61,913 nucleotides of DNA from Verrucomicrobiota bacterium (GCA_016871515.1 VHDE01000017.1:1-61913); one strand, 5' to 3'. Shown: positions 37,183 through 45,969, counted from the stretch's first letter. Notes: generated from the sequence alone by a model not told the origin. Numbers and translations: made by a program.

Positions 37183-37560
37183 GTGGGTGACGCAACACAA
37201 ATCTTCGGCCGGGTTCAGCAGGGTGATCCGAGAGCCTCAGATGAGTTGTTGCCTCTGGTTTATGACGAGCTTCGCAAATTGGCCTCAGCTCGCATGGCCA
37301 GAGAAAGCGGTACCCAAACGTTGCAAGCTACGGCCCTCGTGCACGAGGCCTGGCTGCGTCTAGTCCGCCAGGAAGACCAAACCTGGCAGAACCGCGCGCA
37401 TTTTTTTACCCCGGCCAGCGAAGCTATGCGGCGCATTCTGGTCGAAAACGCTCGCCGCAAATGCCGGCTCAAACGCGGCGGTGGCCGCGAGCGGCTGGAC
37501 ATTCAGGAGTTGGAACTCGCAGACACGACGCCCGATGAGAAGGTGTTGCTGATCGACGAA
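37183..37560 (+). pseudogene. ECF sigma factor truncated after region 2
   Basis: From a GTG at 37183: DATQIFGRVQQGDPRASDEL, LPLVYDELRKLASARMARES, GTQTLQATALVHEAWLRLVR, NRAHFFTPASEAMRRILVEN and ARRKCRLKRGGGRERLD. This is the sigma-70 region 2 of the TIGR02999-like ECF sigma factors common in this superphylum. After TPDEKVLLIDE the region 4 HTH that binds the -35 element is missing, and the DNA continues as an HlyD-family gene in another frame. The fragment cannot recognise promoters normally. Confidence 0.75.
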
Positions 37561-38206
37561 ACGCGAAGCAGAGGCGGCCGCCGCGTTTGCGGAAGGCGAA
37601 GCCGAGCGCATGAAGCGCCTGGAAAAGGAACGGCTCCTGTCCAAGTCGGACCTTCTCCGCGCCGAAACCGAAGGCCAAAGGCAGCGAGCGGTGGCATCAG
37701 CCCAGACGTTGACGGTCAGCAGGCTCGAGTCCGAAGTAAAGTCCAAGGAGAAGAGCCACGAGGTGCGTTTGGCGCAACTGCAACGTGACGCGGCGTTGCT
37801 CGAGGGCGAGATTGGCACACTTGAGGCAACCGTCCAACGACAGGAATTTGCGATCAAGCAGCGACAAATTCGCGCGCCTGTGGCTGGTGAATTGGGCGAG
37901 ATCGCCGAGCTCAGCGCCGGAGGTTTTGTCGGCGAGGGACAAAAGATTGGCGCGATCATTCCTTCGGGTGAACTCAAACTCATCGCGCAATTCTCGCCGT
38001 TGACCGCGGCGGGCCGGATCCGGACTGGCCAGACCGCACGATTGAGGCCGGCGGGTTTTCCATGGGCGCAGTACGGCTGCGTCGCTGCCAGTGTGATGAG
38101 CGTTGCGAACGAACCGCGCGGCGGCCAACTCCGCGTGGAATTGAGTGTTAGAAGCGATTCCGTTTCGACTCCTGGTTACTTGGTGGCAGGGATTGTTATC
38201 GATTAG
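37561..38206 (+). pseudogene. HlyD-family membrane-fusion protein, both ends truncated
   Basis: In its own frame the DNA reads REAEAAAAFAEGEAERMKRL, ERLLSKSDLLRAETEGQRQR and RLESEVKSKEKSHEVRLAQL, a long coiled-coil hairpin. The lipoyl/beta-barrel part IRAPVAGELGEIAELSAGGF and LIAQFSPLTAAGRIRTGQTA follows. This is an adaptor of a type I/bacteriocin-type exporter. The N-terminal membrane anchor is lost at the sigma-factor junction and the C-terminus is cut at about 38165, where ABC-transporter sequence starts in another frame. Confidence 0.7.
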
Positions 38207-39566
38207 GGTTGGCGCGTTGCTCAAACGACGTCTGCTCTTCGGTGCTCTGCAACTCTCGCCCGAGGAGGTCCGGCATCGTGGCGCTGGCCAACTGCTTGGC
38301 TGCGTCGTCGAGTCGGAAGCGGTCGAATCATTAGCGTTGAGCGGAGGCTTTCTCGCCCTCATGGCAGGGCTGGAGTTGGCGTTGGCCAGTGCAGTGATGG
38401 CGTGCGGCTCCAGCGCCGTGCAGCAGATGCTATTGCTGACAGGATGGCTCACCTTCACATTTGTGGCGGTTTGTTATTACTTGCGGAATCGCCACTGGTG
38501 AACTCAGTCGCGTCTCGAGGTGACCAACGACCTTGTCGAAAAAATGATCGGGCACCAAACCCGGTTGGTCCAGGAAATGCGCCGCCACTGGCACGCGGGT
38601 GAGGATCACAGAGTGTCTGGTGTGCTGGGGCTGGCGCGGGCGATGGACCGGCTGGCTGTGGCGTTGATGGCGCTCGTTCCTCGCGGCTGGCTTTTCCTTG
38701 GCTTGCTCGGACTGACGCCGTCGTTCGCCCTCGGCAATATCTCGACGACGAAACTCGCGGTCGGAGTGGGCGGTGTCCTTCTCGCGTTTCGCGCCCTGCA
38801 GCGACTCGCGATGGGTCTTTCGCAGGTCGCCGGAACTGTAGTGGCGTGGAGACAAATCTCTCCGCTCTACGGCTCCGCCGATCGTCCGATCGCCCACGGA
38901 ATTTCAACCCACCCAACTTCCTTTGGACCTGAAACTGGGATTTCCTCCAACGCCCCTGCTCTGCTGGAGGCTCATAACGTGCGTTTCAGTTACCGAGAGC
39001 GCGGAGTGCCTGTTCTCCGAGAATGCAGTTTGAGAATTCGTCAGGGAGATCGCATCATGGTCGAAGGTTCCTCGGGCAGCGGTAAATCGACGTTGGCTTC
39101 AATTATGGCGGGACTTCGAGTTGCCGAGACTGGGCTTTTGCTTTTGCGCGGGCTGGATCGCCAGACCGTCGGATTCGGTTCGTGGCGAAGATGTGTGGCG
39201 GCAGCGCCGCAGTTTCACGAGAACCATGTTCTAACGGGCACGTTTGCTTTCAATCTGCTCATGGGCGGCCGCTGGCCACCGCGCCTCGAAGATTTCGAAC
39301 GGTCAGAAGCTCTTTGCCGGGAGCTGGGCTTGGGGGACCTGCTGCGTAGAATGCCGTCCGGTCTCCTCCAAGCAGTGGGTGAGGGTGGGTGGCAACTCTC
39401 CCACGGTGAGAGGAGCCGACTCTACATCGCGCGCGCGCTTCTGCAGAACGCCGAACTGGTGATCCTCGACGAAAGCTTTGCCGCGCTGGACCCGGAGAAT
39501 TTGAGCCGGGCATTGCGTTGCGTACTGGAACGCGCGTCAACAGTACTTATCGCTGCACATCCCTAA
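38145..39566 (+). pseudogene. Peptide/bacteriocin-type ABC exporter, N-truncated with in-frame TGA
   Basis: The frame 38145-38501 has the transmembrane-domain pieces LKRRLLFGALQLSPEEVRHR and GAGQLLGCVVESEAVESLAL plus two helices, and ends RNRHW-TGA. The same frame resumes RLEVTNDLVEKMIGHQTRLV, GWLFLGLLGLTPSFALGNIS and the ATPase: Walker A VEGSSGSGKSTLAS, signature QLSHGERSRLYIARALL, Walker B LVILDESFAALDPE. A CGA-to-TGA change explains the stop. The first helices (and any peptidase domain) are gone. The protein ends TVLIAAHP instead of the usual longer H-loop tail. It would have been the pump for the preceding adaptor. Confidence 0.75.
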
Positions 39567-39913
39567 GTGGCTTGATCCGCCCATGGCGGTGCGTTAGGAA
39601 CAGAAGTGCGCATAGGAACGCAAAGATAAAGACAAAAACATTCAGGATCATCGGCCTTCGAATTCTCTCTTCGCGGTCTTGGCGATCTCTTTGTTCAAAC
39701 CTCGGATTTTCGGTTCGCCTCAGATCATCGGAAACATGCGGCGTAGGCATCGCAGCCGGCGTCGCCTTTTGGGCTTAGCGTAACGAACGCGTCGTTTTCG
39801 CCTTTCGAAACCTTCATCCTCCTCGTCCAGGAATTCAGGAACATTTCCTAGAGTTTTCATAAAACATTCTGGATTGAAGGACGACCCATCGGTTCGCGGT
39901 ATTCAGGATGATT
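39567..39913. other. Intergenic stretch without a supported gene
   Basis: The 347 bp between the ABC remnant and the DUF1501 gene contain only AT-richer spacer. A very short minus-strand frame with one hydrophobic segment (MILNVFVFIFAFLCALLFL) ends at 39547; it has no recognised family and I do not count it as a gene. Confidence 0.5.
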
Positions 39914-41392
39914 TCAACCAAGAATCCCCTTAACCACATGCCCATGAACGTCGGTCAAACGGAAATAGCGGCCTTGGAACTTGTACGTAAGGCGCTCGTG
40001 ATCGATACCCAGCAACTGCAGCACCGTCGCTTGTAAATCATGCACGTGCACCGGGTCTTTCGCGACATTCATAGCGAGATCGTCCGTCTCTCCATAGGTT
40101 ATACCCGGTTTAACTCCGCCGCCAGCCATCCAGACCGTAAAAGCGTAAGGATGGTGATCACGGCCCCATCGTTTGCGATCGTCAATGTTTCCTTGAATGA
40201 AGGGTGTCCGGCCAAATTCACCGCCCCAGATCACCAGAGTGTCATCGAGCAAACCTCTTTGCTTCAAGTCCTTAACCAGAGCTGCAGACGGTTGGTCAGT
40301 GTCTTTGCACTGCGTGTAAAGTTCGGTCGTGATGCTGTTGTGTTGGTCCCATCCGGCGTGCATCACCTGCACAAAGCGAACGCCGCGTTCGACAAGCCGC
40401 CGGGCCATCAAACAATTATACGCGAAGGCGCCTTGCTCTTTGACCTGCGGGCCATAGGCTTCGAGCACCTCAGCAGGTTCTTTGGAAATGTCCGATAGCT
40501 CGGGCACGCTCGCTTGCATGCGATAGGCCATTTCGTATTGAGCAATGCGCGTAGCGATTTCCGGATCGCCGAAATCTTTCAGCTTGATCTCATTGAGCTT
40601 CGTAATGTCATCAAGCAGACCGCGCCGCATTTCACGGCTGATGCCGTCAGGATTCGACAGGTAAAGAACCGGTTCGCCGCTGCCTCGAAATTTGACCCCT
40701 TGGAAGCGCGAGGGAAGGAAGCCCGATCCCCAATAGAAATCATAAAAGATCTGCCCGCAGGTCGTGCCTTTACTGACCGAAGTCATGACGGCAAATGCCG
40801 GCAGATTCTCCGTTTCGCTGCCAAGACCGTATGTCAGCCACGCGCCCATGCTCGGACGTCCCGGGAGCTGGCCACCGCTGAGCAAGAAGGAAATGGCTGG
40901 AGCGTGATTGACAGCCTCCGTGTGCATGCTTTTGACAAAGCAAACGTCATCGGCTATGGACGCAATATGCGGGAGGAACGCGCTCACCCAAGCGCCGCTT
41001 TGGCCATGTTGCTTGAAAGGTTCGACCGGCGACAGCATCAGCTTCCCCTTGGGATTTCCGGTCATGGTGCTGAAGCGTTTGCTGCCGAGATATTCTTCCG
41101 GCACCGGCTTGCCATGCATTTCTTTCAGCTTCGGTTTGTAATCAAACAACTCGACGTGTGTCGGCGCGCCGTTCTGAAAAAGATAAATCACCCGTTTTGC
41201 CTTCGGCGCAAAATGGGGCAAACCCGGCAGACCGCTCGCGCCGCCCGCTGAAGCACCAGCTTGGGCAGCCAACGCATCCCGGCCCATCAGCCAAGCGAGC
41301 GCGGCGGCTCCAATACCTGAAGCCGACCGGCCGAAGAACTCTCGGCGCGTGAGATGAAGACGTTGCTCGAATAACGGATTCATGGCGTTCAC
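39914..41392 (-). CDS. DUF1501 exported protein
   Basis: A 492-residue intact protein. LTRREFFGRSASGIGAAALA is a Tat-type signal. The body has APTHVELFDYKPKLKEMHGK, GQSGAWVSAFLPHIASIADD, FVKSMHTEAVNHAPA, RRLVERGVRFVQVMHAGWDQ, LVIWGGEFGRTPF and a C-terminal [16 protein letters not shown]1501 proteins belong to the alkaline phosphatase/sulfatase-like fold and usually pair with a DUF1549/DUF1553 protein; here no such partner is adjacent. Role unknown, exported. A second paralog with its partner is at 59981. Confidence 0.9.
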   Translation of the reverse strand: MNAMNPLFEQRLHLTRREFFGRSASGIGAAALAWLMGRDALAAQAGASAGGASGLPGLPHFAPKAKRVIYLFQNGAPTHVELFDYKPKLKEMHGKPVPEEYLGSKRFSTMTGNPKGKLMLSPVEPFKQHGQSGAWVSAFLPHIASIADDVCFVKSMHTEAVNHAPAISFLLSGGQLPGRPSMGAWLTYGLGSETENLPAFAVMTSVSKGTTCGQIFYDFYWGSGFLPSRFQGVKFRGSGEPVLYLSNPDGISREMRRGLLDDITKLNEIKLKDFGDPEIATRIAQYEMAYRMQASVPELSDISKEPAEVLEAYGPQVKEQGAFAYNCLMARRLVERGVRFVQVMHAGWDQHNSITTELYTQCKDTDQPSAALVKDLKQRGLLDDTLVIWGGEFGRTPFIQGNIDDRKRWGRDHHPYAFTVWMAGGGVKPGITYGETDDLAMNVAKDPVHVHDLQATVLQLLGIDHERLTYKFQGRYFRLTDVHGHVVKGILG

Positions 41393-41529
41393 TGTTGTAG
41401 CCAGAATTGCTTTCGGCGCAAGACCTGTTTCAGCAATTCCGCTGGCTCCGCTGGCTGGCTGGCTGGGATGCCGATCCTGCGGGGAAATGCTTGCGGCGAA
41501 ACCGGCGGGAACGTGTTACAACCGCGTTC

Positions 41530-42480
41530 GTGCGAAAGAATTCCTGGGGCCGCTTTGCCTTTGCCGCTTTGTTAGTCGGCGCAACGGGAATTGGTTTCGC
41601 CCCGGTTTTGGCACGGCTGAGCGAAGTGGGGCCCAGCGCCACCGCGTTTTACCGGATTCTCATCGCCTTGCCTGTCCTCTGGATTTGGATGCGATTCGAA
41701 TCCCCGGAACGCGGCGCTAACGAAATCGCCGCGAATGCCAATCAAGCCGCCACACGACAAAACGCTGGCGCCGGCCCAAGCTCAGCTAGCAGGTTGCGGC
41801 ACTGGCTGTTTGTTCTAGCCGGTTTTTGTTTTGCGGCCGACCTCGCGTTTTGGCATTGGTCGATCAAATTCACAACTGTCGCCAACGCGACGCTGTTAAG
41901 TAATCTGGCGCCATTGTTCGTCACGCTTGGCGCGTGCTTTCTCTTCGCTGAACGAATCACACCCTTTTCAGCGGCCGGAATGTTATTCGCGTTCTTGGGC
42001 GGGTCTTTGCTTGTGGGCGGCAGTTTGAAACTGGCGCCCGAGCACATGCTCGGAGATTTCCTCGGTTTTGTCACAGCGTTGTTTTACGCCAGTTATCTGT
42101 TGACCGTGAAATGTCTCAGACAATTCTACGCGACGGCGAGGGTCTTATTTTGGTCAGGGGTCGTCTCCTGTATTGTTCTGCTGCCGGTGGCGGTCCTTTC
42201 AGGCGAAAAGGTAGTGGCTGCCAGCACCTACGGTTGGACGGTGCTCGTCATCCTCGGACTGCTCAGTCACGTCGGTGGACAGGGTTTGATCACATTTGCG
42301 TTAGCGCATTTGCCAGCCTCCCTCACGGCAGTGAGTTTGCTCTTTCAACCTGTAGTTGCAGCATTGTTGGCTTGGGTCATTTTGGCGGAGAAGCTCGGTC
42401 TGCAGGAGGTCATTGGAGGGATGATAATCCTCAGCGGGATTGCGCTGGCTGGCCGACCGCTGCCGAAAAAAGCCAGCTAG
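41530..42480 (+). CDS. EamA/DMT-family transporter
   Basis: A 316-residue membrane protein with about ten hydrophobic helices in two EamA repeats. The first includes GIGFAPVLARLSEVGPSATA and FYRILIALPVLWIWM, then LSNLAPLFVTLGACFLFAER; the second includes LASLTAVSLLFQPVVAALLA-like LPASLTAVSLLFQPVVAALL and AEKLGLQEVIGGMIILSGIA. It exports or exchanges small metabolites. GTG at 41530 is chosen; the longer in-frame extension to 41407 overlaps the DUF1501 promoter side and is not EamA-like. Intact, single gene. Confidence 0.85.
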   Translation: MRKNSWGRFAFAALLVGATGIGFAPVLARLSEVGPSATAFYRILIALPVLWIWMRFESPERGANEIAANANQAATRQNAGAGPSSASRLRHWLFVLAGFCFAADLAFWHWSIKFTTVANATLLSNLAPLFVTLGACFLFAERITPFSAAGMLFAFLGGSLLVGGSLKLAPEHMLGDFLGFVTALFYASYLLTVKCLRQFYATARVLFWSGVVSCIVLLPVAVLSGEKVVAASTYGWTVLVILGLLSHVGGQGLITFALAHLPASLTAVSLLFQPVVAALLAWVILAEKLGLQEVIGGMIILSGIALAGRPLPKKAS

Positions 42481-42571
42481 GGAATTCCAGGCGAACAAGG
42501 GCTGGCCAAACTGGCATCGTGTTCGTGATGACCTTCTTGCAGCTCGGTTGTGTCTCCGGATATTTTCATTG

Positions 42572-42682
42572 AAAGGCAGCAATGGGATCGAGCTTCTCAA
42601 GAACATCAAAGCTCAATACCCCAAGCTGCCTGTGCTCATGCTTTCGATGCATGACGAAGAAGTTTATTCTTTGCAACGACGC
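42572..42682 (+). pseudogene. Receiver-domain fragment (NarL/FixJ type)
   Basis: KGSNGIELLKNIKAQYPKLP followed by VLMLSMHDEEVYSLQRR is the alpha3-beta4 region of a NarL-type receiver (usual ...GLELLKxIKAxxPxLPVLVLSMHDExxY). Neither the phosphoacceptor Asp side nor the DNA-binding HTH is present. About 37 residues remain, so it is a dead fragment. Confidence 0.65.
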
Positions 42683-42796
42683 TGATTCAGCATCCCATTC
42701 AATGGCGTGACAAGTGAAGCGATGAAATAGCCCCGGCTCCGTTGCTTTCCAATACACCGCCTTCGCCGCAGCGCAGACTTTGTAGCCTGCTGTGTC

Positions 42797-42813
42797 GCCG
42801 ACTCGCAGTCGGC
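42797..42813. repeat. Short perfect hairpin GCCGACT-CGC-AGTCGGC
   Basis: Seven-base arms with a three-base loop, preceded by GTAGCCTGCTGTGTC. It is not followed by a T run. It resembles one unit of a dispersed palindromic repeat. Confidence 0.6.
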
Positions 42814-43005
42814 AGCGCTCTGGCCTGCCCGAAGGGTCCGAGCTTGTGGAAGCTTTGCAGAGCAGAACCCAGCGATATGGCAGCGTGAAACTCTGAGCTG
42901 CGCTCTTGCGTTCCTCAGCGGGGGCAGCGCCAAGATGCTGCCGGCTCTCCGATTTCCTAAAGTTTCATTCTCGCCGGTGTTCAATATTTCGTTCAGTCTG
43001 GCCCT

Positions 43006-43444
43006 ATGAATTCAGATTCATATTCTCGCCGGCAATTCCTCATGAGTACCACATCCGCGGCTGTTGCATCGATCGGACATGTACGAGGCCATAAAAGACT
43101 TGAACCCCGAGCAGGTCGCGATCGCTTTTGATCCGGCCCACGCATTCATCGAATTGGGCGACGGGTGGAAGGCTGAATTCGACCGACTGCGCTCGCATTT
43201 CAAGATTGCTTACGTCAAGGATGCCAATCGCGGCACGAAAAGATTTGTCCGTTTTGGCGAAGGTGACTTGGGCCGGACGGATTTTTTCAAGTTGCTGAGA
43301 ACCTCGGGTTACCAGGCGCCGATTTCGATGCACACGGAATATGAGTGGACTGAACACGGCCAAGCTAAAGACCGAGCCGGCCTCGTCCAAGCGTTACGCG
43401 CGGATTTGAAGGTTCTCAAGGAATGGCTGGGCCCCGCTCTTTAA
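43006..43444 (+). pseudogene. Exported sugar-phosphate isomerase/epimerase-like protein, core deleted
   Basis: ATG at 43006 opens a Tat-type signal (SRRQFLMSTTSAAVAS). After about 24 residues the frame leaves the family. From 43064 another frame carries the C-terminal 125 residues of an AP-endonuclease-2-like TIM barrel: NPEQVAIAFDPAHAFIELGD, RLRSHFKIAYVKDANRGTKR, FGEGDLGRTDFFKLLRTSGY and SMHTEYEW. The His/Asp/Glu residues in DPAHAF and HTEYEW are normal metal ligands. Roughly 200 residues of barrel are missing and the two ends are out of frame. Confidence 0.7.
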
Positions 43445-43498
43445 TGGAGAGCCTTTATTCGCTTTGCGTACGCATCGGGATCATGAACCGACTGTTAT

Positions 43499-43592
43499 GG
43501 CATGTAGTCCCGGCTTCAGCCGGTGCGATTGCCATCCGCAAATCTGTTTCGGCGCCAGTAAATGTTGCCGCCTGAAGGCGGGACTACATGCC
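43499..43592. repeat. Inverted repeat with 25-bp arms carrying nested palindromes
   Basis: Left arm 43499-43523 starts GGCATGTAGTCCCGGCTTC; right arm 43568-43592 is its near inverse (ending GGCGGGACTACATGCC). The inner parts are themselves palindromic (GGCTTCAGCC and CCGCCTGAAGGCGG), so mismatches between arms keep local pairing. The 44-bp centre includes AAATCTGTTTCG, also present in the inverted repeat at 44.5 kb. The right arm ends 23 bases before the next gene's start. Confidence 0.75.
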
Positions 43593-43615
43593 GGGAGGCT
43601 CATGAAGAGAGATTT

Positions 43616-44452
43616 GTGCACCTGAGCATCCGCGCCTTACCGCCGTGGGGCTGGATTGGCCTGTCCCTAATCGCAGTCTTCTGGCCGCTGAATTGGATGT
43701 TGCCAGGTTTGCGCACGGCTTATTTATTTTTTCCGCTGTGGCTTGGATACGTTTTGGTCATCGATGCCTTGGTCTTTGCGCGAAGCAGGAGTTCGCTTTG
43801 GAGCCGCTCGCGAAAAGGATTTTGGTTCCTGTTTGTGATTTCAGCGCCCGGTTGGTGGTTGTTCGAAGTCATTAACTGGCGGACACAGAATTGGGAATAT
43901 CTGGGTGGCCAACATTTTAGCGGCCTTCGGTACTTTGTGCTTTCGACGGTCTCATTCTCGACTGTAATGCCAGCCGTATTTGAGACGGCTGAACTGATTC
44001 GAACATTCGATTGGGTCAACCGGTTCGCCACGGGTCCGCACTTAAGAGCTACGCGAACTGTAACGCTTGGCTTGCTGCTCGCGGGCGTGTCGATGTTAAT
44101 GCTAACGCTGGCTTGGCCAAAGTACTGTTACCCATTCGTCTGGGGCGCGGTCTGTCTTATTCTGGAACCGCTCAACATTTGGCTTGGTCGCCGCCATTTT
44201 CTCGAATACCTCGAACTTGGCGATTGGCGGCCAGTGATTTCCTTATCCGTCGGCGCCCTCGTTTGCGGATTCTTTTGGGAGATGTGGAACTTTTACTCGT
44301 ATCCGAAGTGGATTTATCACACGCCCGGTGCGCAGTTTTGGCATGTGTTCGAGATGCCTTTGCTCGGTTATCTGGGTTATTTGCCGTTCGCGTGGGAACT
44401 TTATGCCTTGCGCAGTTTTCTCTGGGGCAAGGCGCCTCGGTTACAGCTTTGA
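43616..44452 (+). CDS. Polytopic membrane protein of unknown function
   Basis: A 278-residue protein with seven or eight hydrophobic helices: GWIGLSLIAVFWPLNWML, AYLFFPLWLGYVLVIDALVF, FWFLFVISAPGWWLFEVINW, TVTLGLLLAGVSMLMLTLAW, VISLSVGALVCGFFWEMWNF and the final PLLGYLGYLPFAWELYALRS. It has many Trp/Tyr residues at helix ends. No family was recognised. GTG at 43616 is chosen because residues upstream (LPPEGGTTCREAHEE) are translated from the palindromic repeat. Intact. Confidence 0.75.
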   Translation: MHLSIRALPPWGWIGLSLIAVFWPLNWMLPGLRTAYLFFPLWLGYVLVIDALVFARSRSSLWSRSRKGFWFLFVISAPGWWLFEVINWRTQNWEYLGGQHFSGLRYFVLSTVSFSTVMPAVFETAELIRTFDWVNRFATGPHLRATRTVTLGLLLAGVSMLMLTLAWPKYCYPFVWGAVCLILEPLNIWLGRRHFLEYLELGDWRPVISLSVGALVCGFFWEMWNFYSYPKWIYHTPGAQFWHVFEMPLLGYLGYLPFAWELYALRSFLWGKAPRLQL

Positions 44453-44541
44453 TTAATCGGTTGCCGTTGGCTTGGGGCAGCGGATCGGACTGAACACGCC
44501 GTCGTTGAACATTTAAGATACAAGCCAGCCGCGCTTCCTAG

Positions 44542-44647
44542 AGCGTTTCTCGAAACAGATTTCCGGATAGGTAGGGAAACGCTGCCGCGTTTCCGGCAAA
44601 CCAGCAGGTTTGCCCTACCTATCCGGAAATCTGTTTCGAGAAACGCT
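44542..44647. repeat. 106-bp inverted repeat with perfect 35-bp arms
   Basis: Arm 44542-44576 (starting AGCGTTTCTCGAAACAG) is exactly inverted at 44613-44647. The 36-bp centre contains two smaller hairpins (AAACG...CGTTT and CAAACC-AGCA-GGTTTG). Outside the arms the match breaks after one mismatch. It lies between the convergent membrane-protein and threonine-aldolase genes. It may be a MITE-like element or a bidirectional terminator; no coding potential. Confidence 0.85.
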
Positions 44648-44666
44648 ATAATCCAATAGTTGATGA

Positions 44667-45731
44667 TCAAGGACGGTTGCGATTGGTTGAGAGCAGAGCC
44701 GTTAAATCGGCGGCGAAGTCCTTAACGTCTTTTTCCGTCGTGTCCCACGAGCACATAAACCGGCAACCTCCTCTGCCGATAAACGTGTAAAACATCCAGC
44801 CACGATCGCGCAGTCCGGTGATAACCTTCTCCGGCAGCTCCGCGAAAACGGCGTTAGCCTCGCGGGGGAATAGGATTTTGATCCCTGAGAGATTTTTGAG
44901 CTTCGTGAAGAGCAGTTCAGCCATTTTGTTGGCATGGCTGGCGTGCCGCAACCAAGCGCCATTCTGCAGCATGCCAACCCACGGCGCCGCCAGGAATCGC
45001 ATCTTAGAAGCTAACTGACCCGCTTGTTTGCAGCGATAATCGAACTCATAGGCCAGCTCGCGGTTAAAGAAAACCACCGCATCGCCCACATGCGTTCCGT
45101 TTTTGGTTCCGCCAAAGCAGAGGACGTCGATGCCAGCTTTCCACGTCATTTCACTGGGATGCGCTTTGAATGCCGCCACGGCATTGGCAAAACGCGCGCC
45201 ATCCATATGGACTTTCAGGCCGAGCTTCTCCGCCATTTCACCGATCGCCTTGAGCTCTTTGACTGAATAGACGGTGCCGACCTCGGTTGCTTGGGTAACG
45301 CTGACCACGCGCGGTTTGGGAAAATGAATGTCAGTGCGGCGCTTGACCATTCTTTCAATGGCAGGGGGATCAAGTCTGCCGTTTTGGCCGGCGAGAAGCA
45401 GGACCTTGGTGCCATTCGAAAAGAACTCAGGGGCGCCGCACTCATCGGTTTCGACGTGCGCGATTTCGTGGCAAAGAATGCTGTGGTACGATTGGCACAG
45501 TGACGCCAGCGCGAGTGAATTGGCCGCGGTGCCGTTGAAGACGAAGAAAACTTCGCAGTCCGTTTCGAAGAGTTCGCGAATAAGATCGGAGGCTCTCTCC
45601 GTCCAGACATCGTCTCCGTACCCGCGAGCATGCCCGCGATTCGCTTTGGCCAGGGCGTCCCAGGCTTCCGGACAAATGCCTGCATTATTGTCGCTGGCAA
45701 ACTGACGCCGAATCGCAACGGTCGTTTTCAT
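44667..45731 (-). CDS. Low-specificity threonine aldolase (beta-eliminating lyase family)
   Basis: A 354-residue fold-type I PLP enzyme. FASDNNAGICPEAWDALAKA and RGHARGYGDDVWTERASDLI open it; HMDGARFANAVAAF holds the PLP-contacting Asp, and DVLCFGGTKNGTHVGDAVVF holds the Schiff-base Lys (GGTKNG). It cleaves L-threonine or allo-threonine to glycine and acetaldehyde in the cytosol. ATG at 45731 is chosen; the in-frame extension upstream is translated from the repeat region (EQEQKQEQDQ) and is not family-like. Intact and monocistronic. Confidence 0.9.
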   Translation of the reverse strand: MKTTVAIRRQFASDNNAGICPEAWDALAKANRGHARGYGDDVWTERASDLIRELFETDCEVFFVFNGTAANSLALASLCQSYHSILCHEIAHVETDECGAPEFFSNGTKVLLLAGQNGRLDPPAIERMVKRRTDIHFPKPRVVSVTQATEVGTVYSVKELKAIGEMAEKLGLKVHMDGARFANAVAAFKAHPSEMTWKAGIDVLCFGGTKNGTHVGDAVVFFNRELAYEFDYRCKQAGQLASKMRFLAAPWVGMLQNGAWLRHASHANKMAELLFTKLKNLSGIKILFPREANAVFAELPEKVITGLRDRGWMFYTFIGRGGCRFMCSWDTTEKDVKDFAADLTALLSTNRNRP

Positions 45732-45804
45732 GTTTCTCGAACAGTTACGGGTTATTAGCCGTGGGTCAAGCATTGCATCCGTTTTGAGCAGTTTGAGCGC
45801 GCTT

Positions 45805-45898
45805 CTTGCTCGTTGATCCTGCTCTTGCTTTTGCTCTTGCTCCTTAAAAGACCTCACACCCGACGAGATTATGATCAAGAGCAGGGATCAGGATCATG
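45805..45898. repeat. Low-complexity GCTCTTGCTTTT / GATCAGGATCAT repeat region
   Basis: 45820-45842 contains a run of six-base units (GCTCTTGCTTTTGCTCTTGC). 45871-45896 has ATGATCAAGAGCAGGGATC and AGGATCAT, an inverted pair ATGATC/GATCAT around related units. It lies upstream of the threonine aldolase gene and downstream of the barrel-protein gene's 3' end. Confidence 0.6.
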
Positions 45899-45969
45899 AA
45901 ACCCCAGTGTGCCAATGTCATGTCGCATGCTTCGATTTCGGGCGGCCCGGATGACTGCGATGACTCGGC

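Larger units (their letters stand above)
42481..43005. other. Intergenic stretch with gene debris
   Basis: This 525-bp gap contains the response-regulator fragment at 42572-42682 and the hairpin at 42797-42813, annotated separately. The remaining sequence gives no recognisable gene in either strand. Confidence 0.5.

Noticed and set aside
44542..44647. Classical intrinsic terminator
   Set aside because: The arms are far longer than needed and no T run follows either end, though termination between the convergent genes is not excluded.
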